From positions 148,896,641-148,960,640 of the forward strand of contig NC_080570.1 in assembly GCF_030247185.1 (NCBI RefSeq): DNA of 64,000 bases. The letters run 5' to 3'. A program made the translations under genes and the position numbers. This document shows, in pieces, positions 33,001 to 45,000 of this stretch. Position 1 is the first letter of the stretch. Every line of letters begins with the position of its first letter. The notes below the pieces were generated by a model, which saw only the letters and a program-made list of their open reading frames with translations, ran no database searches and had not been told where the DNA came from. This stretch comes from Malaya genurostris. Lineage: Eukaryota; Arthropoda; Insecta; Diptera; Culicidae.

Positions 33001-36000
33001 TGTGATCCGCTTCTCACTATACGGAAGTTTATTTTGGCTGCTTTTTCCTTCCGATCAACAGTTAAATGTTCGTTTTAATCCTGTTTTTACCACATTTTTT
33101 ATAATGAGTGTATCGAAAATAAGCTATCCACAAATTTTTCTTTCAAATTATGATAAAAAACGATATTTTATTCAAACTGAAAATTGATCCTTTATTGTAG
33201 GAGTTTAAACTTGAACATAATGAAAACCGGATGAAATTTAAGTTATTCCTTCACGAATTTTCGAACTTTTCATCGAACGCTCTTCATCAAGTTCCGGACA
33301 AGTGCTGCATCGCGAGTCGGGATAGTTCATATATGCTTCTCATATACCAGTACCTTAAACACATTGATATACAAGTGTAATGTGTTATTCCTCGCTCAGA
33401 AAATATAATCTCCACCTACAGGTTCGACACTAACATCCGCCCGATTCTCTCGATCCCCGTCCCTGTCCACCATCTTCATTGGAATTAACAAGATCTTTTT
33501 TTTTTTTGTCACTAACTTTTTCGTTCCCCTTTCCCTGTTTTTTCACCATCTCGATGGCAACTAATTAGATCTCTGTCGTTTTCAAACATTTTGTTCCCAC
33601 ACCCCTTTTTTACCCCGTTTCCCACAATATTTACTTCTTTTTTTCGTTCTCTTCCGTAACATCACCATCACCGGAAGACCGCTCCAGTCAATGACCAGCA
33701 TGCGGACCACCCGCCGGGCCTTCGTAGCCTGGGGGTGTTTCCCGCGGACCCTCACGGACCGAAGAATGCGGCCAACATAGAAAATTACCATCGCCATCTG
33801 GAATCATCTCATCCTAAATTCAATTCACCGGCCACTACCGATCGCCAGATACTATATTACATAATGATACTACTCTAGTTTTAAGTTAGACGATAATTAA
33901 GATTAGTAAATACCCTTGGCATCTTAGAGCTTAAGCAGTGTGCCTTAATATTATATTATATTATTGAATAAAAAAATAAAAAAGTGCTGCATCGCATTTT
34001 TTGGACGCTTGAGCCCAAATTTTTTTGAACTCCTTGATGTTCCCAGTTGCCTTACCAGCCTTCTTGAAGACCCTCTTCACGATTGCCCAGTAACGTTCGA
34101 TTGGTCGAAGCCGAGGGCAATTTGGTGGATTGATATTTTTCTCAACGAAATTTATACCCTTTTCCGCAAGCCAGTTGAGAGTGGTTTTGGCATAGTGAGC
34201 CGGCGCTAAATCCGGCCAAAACAGTGGAGGTGTACTATGCTTCTTATATAAAGGCAGCAATCTCTTCTGGAGACACTCAGATCGATAGATTTTTGCCTTT
34301 ATAGTTCCGGTAGTGTGAAAAATGGTTGACTCCAAACCACAGGAACATATTACTTGCCATACCAGTACCTTTCGACCGAATTTCTCCACTTAAATCGACC
34401 TGCCCGCATAGCTTACATCCTCCCCAACGACGACAGTAAAGTATGGTGGACCTGGAAGGGTTTTTGAGTCCTCCTTTACATAAGTCTCATCGTCCATCAA
34501 AACGCATGCATCCGAACACTGCAAAAGACGCGAATACAATTTCCGGGCTCTTGTTGCTGCTCGCTTCTTCTGTTCTACACTTTATTTCGAGATAATCTGC
34601 TTCTTGTTGGTCTTCAGGTGATTTCGCCTCTTGATACGCTGGATCATTCCGACACTAGTTTCTGCTTTTTTGGCCAAATCACGTATTGACATTGATTTGT
34701 TCTTCATGATTAGAGATACCACTTTCTGGTCCAGTTTCGGGTTGGAAAAACCGGGTTTTCTGCCTCTTCTTGGTAGCTCATCCAACGAATAGTGTTTTCT
34801 AAACTTATTAATGATGGTTTTACCACTGACATGATGAATTCCAAACCGCTTTGCCAATTTTCGCATAGTAATACCCTTCGCACTTAGGCATGTGTCCAGA
34901 ACCTTAAGTTTCACTTCCTTTTTAATACGCGACATTTTGAAAACGCGGAATTTCAACCGCACAAACAAGTAAACATACGAAAGCTGAAAGCCAAACGCAC
35001 AGCATGCTGTGATCTGTTCATAAAAAACCATCACAAATACATGCGTACAACACAAATGTATATGGATAGCTTATTTTCGATACACTCCTTATGTCTATTT
35101 CAACCAAAAGGTGTCTCTTGAATACTGAAAAATACTGATTTATTTCGAAACCATGGTAATGAAATAATAATTTTGAGTATCCAAAAGAACAACAACAGAA
35201 ACATTTTCCGATTTGGCTTTGCAGAAATCTCGAACATTTTTTTTTCGAATAGCACTTATCATATTTTGGACCATCAGCTTGCTAATCTGAGCAAACATTT
35301 TGTTCCATCATTTCTTCAAACAGTTTTGTTTGTCACGAGAAGTACAGTTTTCGTCCGCAGCTGCAAATATCTGGCCAGACCATAAGCTTGTTTGTAAATT
35401 TATCAGCTGCACACAATCGATTGAACCATTTTCAACGACCTCGCGGTTTTTGAACATGACGTCGTCTGAATTTCGAGGTAGGTGTCTAAAATTAATTTAA
35501 AATTTCTTCAAAACAAAATGAAACGTGCAGAAATGATCTGCACTGTAAAAGAAAATATTTCTTCTATTACTCAGCTATCTGAACAATAGTTTAATTGAAT
35601 TTTTTATATACTTGGAAAGGATGTACAATCACATCTAATCAACGATCTAGAAGTTTTATTTACATCGTGGTGAGTTCATCTCCAAACTGAGTCAAAAAAA
35701 TCTTACGTAATCTACACTGAAAATCGAGTTTTTTGAGAAGATATCGCTCATTGTCGAGCTCTTCTATGAGTTACTCAAAATTAGGTCATTATCTACTCAA
35801 ACTTTGACTTGATCGTAACAAATAGGTAATGAACATTGCCAAAATTGCCATGACAACATTTTGGGAAATCTTACATTTACCTAAACATTAAGGTGATGTT
35901 ACCCAAAAAGACGGAGATGCACTTTAGTTGATTTTGGGTAAGTTTCGACGCAAAATTAGGTAGCGGACGGTAATAATGAATACCAGTAAATACTCGTTTC

Positions 36001-39000
36001 AATTATAGTCTTCGAGGATCAATGATTGCTAGAGTTACATGTGGCAAAGGTTTCTCGTTGTCTGGAATTTGTAAATGAGTACTGCTGAGAGTTTCACATA
36101 TTTACACTGTTTGAAGTCTCTCTGCTGCCCGCTTGTTCCACGCTTCAATACTGTTCGACACTACGGGACTCTAAGACTTGAATCACTATTTGCCCTGGAA
36201 TAACCCTCAAGCGAGTTTCCAAAACTAAATACAGTTGGTTTTTATGATTTCCTCAAATTTAAAAGGATACACTCTCCCTTGAAGCATTTTAGAATAATCT
36301 TTCAAATTTGGTCACGATCGAGAAAAAAAGTAGTAGTCGCATTTTTAACTGAAAGTTTCTGGAGCTGATAAAAAGTATTTTTCAAAATTTCTGATAGCCG
36401 GGGTCCAAGTTTGCTGCTTTCTTGATGATTTCAGTTGCTCAAATCATAATATTTTTTTTCATGTACCTTGTACCAGACATCAAGCGAAAAGTTTACTGAT
36501 TGAAGATTTCATCGTAATGATTTCATTTTTTTTTTATTTAAAAGACATCTTTATTCAGGCCTATTTGCGTACAAGCTTTACGTGGCCGATTGAGCCGATT
36601 TTTTAAATAAAAAATTCTTTGTATTCGATCTCGTTGTCACCCTTTTTCTAGGGGGAGAGGAGCTTCCATTTCCCTCCTGCGAGGATTGAGGGGCACTTTG
36701 TTCGTGGCTCGTCTCGTCGTCCATTGACGCATCGGTGGCATTGTTGATTTCCGTCTTCTTTTTGTTTTCCTTGTTATTCGCAGTCTTGATCTCGTTGCTA
36801 GTTACTGTAGAAGCGCCTTGTTGTACATTGGTTGCAGTTGCTGTTTGGTTAGATGGTGAAGGTGATTTTGAAACAGGAGCACTGCACTCACTAGTTTCCG
36901 TTGTTGAGCGGTTGTCCTTGTTTTTGTTTGTTTTGTTTGTTTTCGCAGTTTCAGTGCAAGGTTTGCCGTAGTGTGCAGGTTGTTCACAAAACTGACATGT
37001 AACCAGTTGTTTCCCGTCTTGATTAAAAATGATGTAAGATGGAATTGCTTTACGTAGTTGCATACGTACCACTCGCACGCCATTCCGGATACCCGGAAAA
37101 AAATTCCGCCATACTTCCCTTTCGATGGAAAGAACTTCACCGTACTGCGACATAGTTTCCCGAACATACTCATCGCTGGACTGCGGGGGAAGGTCATGCA
37201 CGCGTACTTGTATGGCATTGTCCACCATGTGCACAGGAATTTTGTATTTAATGTTGTCACACTCAACGCTGTGCACCTCGTTGTTAACCGAAGCGAATGT
37301 AATTGCATCGCCTTCACGTTTAAACATAATGTACACACAGTTAGACGCCTTGTTGAATTGAATCTCAGTTACATTATTAGCGTCTAGATGCATTCGTTCT
37401 TTAAGTAAGATTTCAATTTCATTTGCTGCTGGTCTAACTTTGCAACGCTTGAAATCTATACAAATTGAATTTGGCCTTGTTGGCCAAGTTTCAGGCTTTG
37501 TTAAATCGTATTTGACCATTTCGTACACTCTATTGTTCACTGCACTGTATTGTCTTTGTTTCTTTTGCTTCGACCGCAAACGATTTTCGACTGCGTTGGC
37601 TGAGATGCGAGCACGAACCAGAGATGCCAGATAAAAATTTCAAATGTCTGCAGACAGGGTCTGTAAAGCTAAAAAAAATCTGCAGTCAGCAAGTATGTCT
37701 TGCTGGCAGCAATTTCTCTATAAAGTATGACCCGCAAAACTGACTTGGCGAGCAAAAAAAAAAAAAAAGGTCCGTGGAAATTTCAAAAGTCTGTGAATAC
37801 AGACGAAAGTCTGCGAGAACTTCAAAAGTCTGCAAAAGTCTGCGAGAATTTCAAAAGTCTGCAAAAGTCTGCGAGAATTTCAAAAGTCTGTAAAAGTCTG
37901 CACAACAAAAAATGTCTGCAGCACTATACCCCAAATCTGCAGATTTACAGACAAATCTGCAGACCTGGCATCTCTGGCACGAACTGAACCTATTGTTGTA
38001 GCAAAGAATTCCCAAGCATCACAAGGTGAAAATTGCAAAACCAAACTGACAGGTGAAAATTTCAAGGCCTTTCAAATTATGAGCCAACAAACGGGCATGT
38101 AATGATTTCATTGTTTCATAGTGAAACCGCAAGCCGTATCGGCCAGAAATCGAACCTGTTTCCAAGCATGTTAATCCGTTTAGTACGTAAACATCAAATG
38201 TTCCGATAACGTTATTGTATTATGTGACCAATAAACCGTATGCCAATGATTTTTTTGTTTGTTTGTTATTGAATAGAACATCAACCAAATACTTACAGTT
38301 AATCTCTTCCAAGCTACTTTGCGACTGGGAAACGGTATTGGCTTTCAACTGCCGTAGGATCGAAGACGGTGTAAGCAGATGATCGGGCGGGGCCGGTTCC
38401 GGTGGTGTTGTCGGCGGTGGATATATCTGGAAGCCCTGATTGCTTCCGCCCTTATCGAAATCACTACTGTCCTCGTAATAGTACATGTTGGAATACTGTT
38501 GCTGGTGCTGCTTAAGATTATCCAAATCATCCAGCGAGTTGATGGATCGGTTGTCGAACAGCATCTTCTGCTGGTGCGGATGCTGATGCTGACTGCGGTA
38601 CGTCGTGGAGGAACCGTTAATCAGATAGCTTTCGTATCGTGGCGGCGGTTGCGGTGCTTGCTGGTGATGATGATGCATCGAATGTTCCATGGTTCCCTCG
38701 CCGGAATCGATCGTAAGCGGTTCTTCCATGTTGAAGGCTTGTTCGATTTCCGGTTTTTTGTCCCATACTTCCTTCAAAAAGGGAGCAAACGAAGCAAACT
38801 TAAACTGGTTGTCTTCATCGGAAGCGGTAGCGAAATGGGCTCGCAATTTGTCCGCTATGGCGTTGCCTTCCGTGATCAACATTTGCGATGTTTCGTTGTT
38901 GAAGAATGCATTGACACCGCCCTGCTCCGAGACGGACACGATTTGCATGGGCAAATTTGGAATGTTTAGCGAAAAGGCGCTCAGCGTGGAAAGGGACGCT

Positions 39001-42000
39001 TTCCGTTTGCTGCAGTACAGCAGAATGAATCCATGGATGAGATCATCCCGGAACGCATTCGCACCGTGGTAGGACGATAAAATCAACTCCACCCGACGCT
39101 TGGAGTCCCCCAGGAACATTTCGAAAATGATGTTTCTTTCGCCCGCATTGATGCACGACTGTTCGATCATCATCGAGCTTAGCAGGTTTTCAATCGAGAA
39201 TGGATCTCCGCAGAAAATACACATAATAATTCGGAGATCCGGGATATCGACCATGTTCATACCGTATTTCAGTTCCTCAAATGGAATCGAATCGATGACA
39301 CTGTTCAAAGTCGTATCCACGAATCGTGTCTCCTGCCCGGAAGCGTAGAACTCATTCTCGTCGATGAATACGCAATGCAACCGTTCCGCCAGCGATTGCC
39401 CATCGCTTTGCAGCTGCTGTAGAGTACTTTCGCTGTTTTTCTCGTCACTCATAAAGACAATGTGTAAATTATTTACACTATCTTTGAAGTCGATGTTGTC
39501 GATCAGCAGCCGATCCAGCACCTCGTAGATGTAGGTAAACGTTTGTCTGTTCGAATAGCAACAGATCAGTCCCTTGGATGCCAGATCGAACGAAAATGAA
39601 TCGTTCTCTCGGTTGATGGTTTCGATGTTCAACCCGTAGACCTGACCATCTACGATGTACTCGCCGTTGTCGTTGCAATGCTGGTGCACCTTGTCAATGA
39701 AATCGTTTGCAATGTAGTCCAGCCCGATGACGATCAGATTCAGCTGCAGTTGGCCATCTTTTTGAGCGAAGCGAGGGTTCGGTAGGCTGGAGAAAAAAAT
39801 GCAATGCAATTTAGATTCAGATAGGAAATAGATCAACTATACTCACTTTTGATTAGCCACCAGAATTCGTTCAATCAGAGCATCCATACAGTTCGGAAAT
39901 GCCGGGCAATGCTCCCGGATGGGACAATGGACAAAGCCCAAATGTTGAAACAGCATCAATTTCCTGTCCTGATCCAATCGATCCAACAGCTTATACCGCA
40001 GGTCCTCCTGCAGTACGTCCGTAATCTCTTTCACATCGTTCTGCGTGATCGTCCCGGACGGTTCGATGTTCTTGAAGTGATAGAACAGATCGGCATGTTC
40101 CATCAGCAGCTCCTGGAAGTTATGCTTGGCCGTTTCGATCAATTCCCGCTGGTGGTTGTCGTAGATTTGCTGGCAATCATGCTCCGACAGGGCCTCGAAA
40201 CATTCGCGTCCCATAAACAGAACACGCACTTCGGCGAGCTGCTTCCCCGGAGTCACGTAACCGGTTTCCTCCAGTAGCTTCTTGAATTGCTTTTTCCATC
40301 TGTTTGCGCAAACGAAGGAAGGAATAGGATTCGTTAGGTAGCTGTTCGTTAGGTTTGCATTGTTTCGAAAAAAAAAAAACGAAATTAAACTTATGATTGG
40401 AATTCAAAATCACCTCTTTGGCATCCTGTTTTTGTTTTATTGGGTAATAGTTTTTTTGCATGACAGTATTTTGTTTTAAGGTTTCACAACATAATGCAAG
40501 CCAAGACAGGGAGTAAATACAAGAGAAAGAGTTCAGTTAGATTCAGATGCAAAACACACGCACACACACAAATACGCACAAACGCATATGCACTATTGGT
40601 TTGTTAATTGTTTGTTTACTACACCCCAAAAAAAACCATTGCGTCCGAAAGCTCGAATGTTATGGTTTAACACTTCTAATACCAAGCCTGAAAAAATAGT
40701 TGAAACGGTAACTTTGAGCTATCATAGCTCAGTCGTTACTTGACCAATTTCAATAAATTTTACACCCTCGAATTTTGTGAACTTTGTATATTATTTCAAG
40801 TATATCATTATTGACGATCGCTTAGGAAAAACTAATGAAAATCTTATTTTTCCCGCTCCAAGTTTTTTTTCAAGCTCGAAATATGCCCTATCAGCATTCA
40901 TGCGGCACCTGCTGCGCGAATAGGGCATTGAGAACTTCAACTTTACCGAGTCATAACATTGTTGTTAGTCAACCAATTTTCGAAATTTGTTTACCATTGG
41001 AAAGGTACTACTTCCAGAAATAGAATGCACTGAAAAAACTGAAAAATAGGGTTGTGTACCCGAAGTTATACTGAAAACTGTAAATAGATGACCTCAGAAA
41101 AGGTGAGACTTTTTACAATGATCGTAAATATCTCGAATTTCAAAGTGATGACCTATATATTTTAACACATCATTCGATTGCTAGTGATTCCAGATACAAT
41201 TTTTGTTCAGCTATCATTCTTGCGCTATCAAAAGATAACCTTAAAAGGTCGATGAATTTAAAAATATATATGAATTTTTAATTTTTTTCAAATGTTTTGT
41301 ATATAACTCAGAAATTGAAGCGATTACATGTACATTTTTCTGCTCCAAAATATTGGAATCATTACCAGAAACAATGTATTGATGATCAAAGATCTATTCT
41401 GTCTAATGTCTAGATAATTTAATTTAGATGCGATTAGTGCATAAAAACATATATATTGTCGCGATGAAAATGAAGTGAAAGTTATTTTTGTGAAAGTAAG
41501 TCGATTTCTATGCCGGTACCATTTTAGTTCCCTGGTAACGTAACGAAACATGAGAGAGAAATAAAATCGGCTCATCAAGGCTGCCAAACAAGCGGTAGCT
41601 TTCTTGGATTTTATGTGATGTAGTCAAACTTGTAATCGAAAATATCAAAATTTTCTTGGCATCCCGGCCACATCGAGAGTCATTTTGCACATTTGCGAGC
41701 ATAGAGAGAAATGTAATACGCACAGCGAGCTACGTGGTTTATATATTTTTATTTTTATCATATATTTTTATTTTTACGGCTTTCCTAAACGACATCAGTT
41801 ATAATCGATAGAATATTAAAATTTATATTTCACAAACATAGAATTATTTCGGAATGTACAGAATGCGAAAATTATTTGAATTTTCCATTTGTAAATTCCA
41901 CTCGAAAATCTATCATATACTTGTTTTACAATTCAGAAAAAGTAGGATTACGAATTTAGCACAAAAAATCTCACGAAATTAAGTCTTCGTCTCGACTTTT

Positions 42001-45000
42001 GCCTTTTCAAAATTTACTCTCTGAGAGAGTGATAAGTTTATGATCATGAATATCTCTTGTTGTATCTAACTAATCAACATAATTTTTTGCTGTGAAGGAT
42101 TTATATAATCTAACCACCAATTGAAGTATTTCAATAGTACACTATTGAAAAAACTATCTCATTTGATTCATGTCAACACCAGCCAATCAGAACGCGTTCT
42201 GAGGAAGAGAACAAAATATCTGCTGCTGTACAACAAATCGTTCGAGAAAAACAGTGCATAATATCGTAGTGAGTTCCACAATTTGGTCCTTCTGAAAGGC
42301 AGGAATGAATCCCGTACAACATCCGGATAGTTTCTTTCAATGAAATGTAAATCCGAAATGAAATAATCGAAATTAAAATTCTATATGCGGCTATTTTTAT
42401 AGCTGTTAGGACCGCCCATAAGTGAAAAAGCTATAAACGAAATCACGCAGAAAGAAACCTCTTAACAAAAATTGGATCAGTTTGGATTCTATCGCCATTG
42501 CGAGCAGATGTATTATGTGTCGTTTGCAAAGCTAGTTTCGCTTTCGGCTAGAGCGATTACGTCACAGCTGCCAGTCGTTTGCATTGGTGAAAAAACAACG
42601 GTGGAGAGCATTATACAGAATCAGCCGTTCTAATGGCTCTAAAAGTTTTCTAAAAAACTATTAGGATTTGTTGTTCGCAAATCCTCAGTTTAGTGCAAAT
42701 CTAGAACAGTTTGGTTAGAAATGTGCACTTTTCGCTGTGTAAAATTAACAGTAATCGAGATCAAGTGATGCATTCTTTGTTTTTGCGAAAAATGTTCCAG
42801 AGTTTAATGTCGTAAAGAATTACGCAATTTGACCCTTCTGAATGTTTGAAACGAATCCCTACAGCATATTGATAGTTTCTTTCAATAAATTATGCAAATC
42901 CGAAATGAAATAATGGACATTAAAATTCTGTATGCGGCTATTTTTATAGCCGTTAGGACCGCCCATTAGTGAAAAAGCTACAAATGAAATCACGTAAAAA
43001 GAAACCTCTTAACAAAAATTGGATCAGTTTGGATTCTATCGCCACTGCGAGCAGATGTTTTTTGTGTCGTTTGCAAAGCTAGTTTCGCTTCCGACAAGAG
43101 CGATTACGTAACAGCTGCCAGTTGTTTGCATTGGTGAAAAACAACGAAAAGTGGACAACGGTGGAGAGCATCACACAAAATCACAATTTTTCTAAAGAAC
43201 TATTAGGATTTCTTGCTCGCAAATCGAAGGTAAATATCCTCAGTTTAGTGCAAACCTAGAACTGTTTGATTTGATTTGTGCACTTTTCGCTGTGTGAAAT
43301 TCACAGTTATCGAGATCAAGTGAAGCCTTCTTTGTTTTTGTGAAATATGTGGAAAAGGGAATGCTTGCATAATTCATACAATTGATCAACTAATTGATAT
43401 TCGGAAGTGTTGAGGAACATGTCAGTTGTTTTCGTATTCAATTTTTTTCGTTTGCCTCAAAATTAACAGATCGGCTGAAAAGTTCGTATCGTTTCTATGA
43501 GAGGGCGCCACTAGAATTAAATCCATACCATTTTCAGTTAGTACCAACCTTCAAAAGATACGTGTATAAATTTGACAGCTGTCTGATTATTAGTTTGTGA
43601 GATATTGCATTTTGAGTGAAGCTACTTTTGTTATTGTGAAAAAAATGGAAAAAAGGGAATTTCGTGTGTTGATGAAACACTACTTTTTGATGAAAAAAAG
43701 AGCCGCCGATACCAAAGAATGGCTTGATGAGTGTTATCCAGACTCTGCACCGGGCGAAGCAACAATTCGTACTGGTCATATGAGCACCGAAGACGATGAA
43801 CGCAGTGGACGTCCAAAAGAGGCTGTTACCGATGAAAACGTGAAAAAAATCCACAAAATGATTTTCAATGACCGTAAAGTAAAGTTGATCGAGATAGCTG
43901 ACACCCTGAAGATATCAAAGGAACGTGTTGGACATATTATTCACGAATATTTGGATATGAGAAAGCTTTGTGCAAAATGGGTGCCGCGTGAGCTCACAAT
44001 CGATCAAAAACAACAACGAATTGATGATTCTGAGCAGTGTTTGGAGCTGTTATATCAAAATAAAACCGATTTTTTTCGTCGATATATAACAATGGACGAA
44101 ACATGGCTCCATCACTTCACTCCGGAGTCCAATCGACAGTCAGCTGAGTGGACTGCACGCGATGAACCGAACCCAAAGCGTGGAAAGACTCAACAATCGG
44201 CCGGTAAGGTTATGGCGTCTGTATTATGGGATTCGCATGGTATTATTTTCATCGACTACCTTGAAAAGGGAAAAACCATCAACAGTGACTATTATATAGC
44301 GTTATTAGAGCGATTGAAGGACGAAATTTTAACAAAACGGCCTCATTTGTTTCATCAAGACAATGCACCGTGTCACAAGTCGATGAAAACCATGCTGAAA
44401 TTGAACGAATTGGGCTTCGAATTGCTCCCTCATCCACCGTATTCTCCAGATTTGGCCCCCAGTGACTTTTTCCTGTTCTCAGACCTCAAGAGAATGCTCG
44501 CTGGTAAAAAATTTAGAAGCAATGAAGAGGTAATCGCTGAAACTGAGGCCTATTTTGAGGCAAAGGACAAATCGTACTACAAAAATGGTATCAAAAAGTT
44601 GGAAGATCGCTATAATCGCTGTATCGCCTCTGATGGCAATTATATTGAATAATAAAAACGAATTTTGGCAAAAAAATGTGTGTTTCTATTACACGATACG
44701 AACTTTTCAGCCGAACTGTTAGATACAGCAGTTTAAAAATAACCCATTTTTTAACTAGTTTTGCTCATAACTTCGGTTCAGAAAACGCTACCTGAATGCG
44801 ACAGTCATCAAAAAAATTGGTTTTAACAATGTTCCAAAATACCTAATACGAAAAGGGAAACATAAAAATGCTACAGTGAAAAATCTGATTTTTTTAGGAA
44901 CACCCTAAGTTGCTCTTTAAAAATAGCTGTAACACTAAAACCGTTGGAGATACCACAATGGTGTCTTCGGCAAAGCTGCTCGGTATAAGTTTATCTACAA

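Larger units (their letters stand above)
33102..35091 (-). mobile_element. DD37E (ITm superfamily) transposon, copy A
   Basis: Exact 25-bp inverted repeats (GAGTGTATCGAAAATAAGCT at the start of each) lie at 33106-33130 and 35063-35087, next to TA dinucleotides. Without the nested 668-bp insert the element is about 1.3 kb, the normal size. The transposase is on the minus strand and disabled. Its insertion point is inside remnant B. Confidence 0.9.
36514..38112 (-). mobile_element. ORF1-only LINE-like retroposon with 14-bp duplication
   Basis: GTAATGATTTCATT at 36514-36527 and 38099-38112 flanks a 1571-bp insert lying in the minus orientation: leader, one intact Gag-like frame, a 50-bp 3' UTR with GAATAAAG, and an A tail (T run at 36528-36535). 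There is no endonuclease or reverse transcriptase. A hAT MITE (358 bp) sits in the leader, so the original insert was about 1.2 kb. It is either a Gag-only non-autonomous LINE or a processed copy of a Gag-like mRNA. Confidence 0.88.

Noticed and set aside
36735..37387. Plus-strand frames with hydrophobic segments
   Set aside because: Antisense of the intact Gag-like ORF1 of the retroposon.
37746..37960. CRISPR-like repeated AAAAGTCTGC units
   Set aside because: The units are irregular, have no unique spacers, and lie inside a hAT MITE in a eukaryotic genome.
38379..38969. 196-codon plus-strand frame
   Set aside because: Antisense of RhoGAPp190 exon 4; its composition mirrors the Gln/His-rich linker of the real gene.
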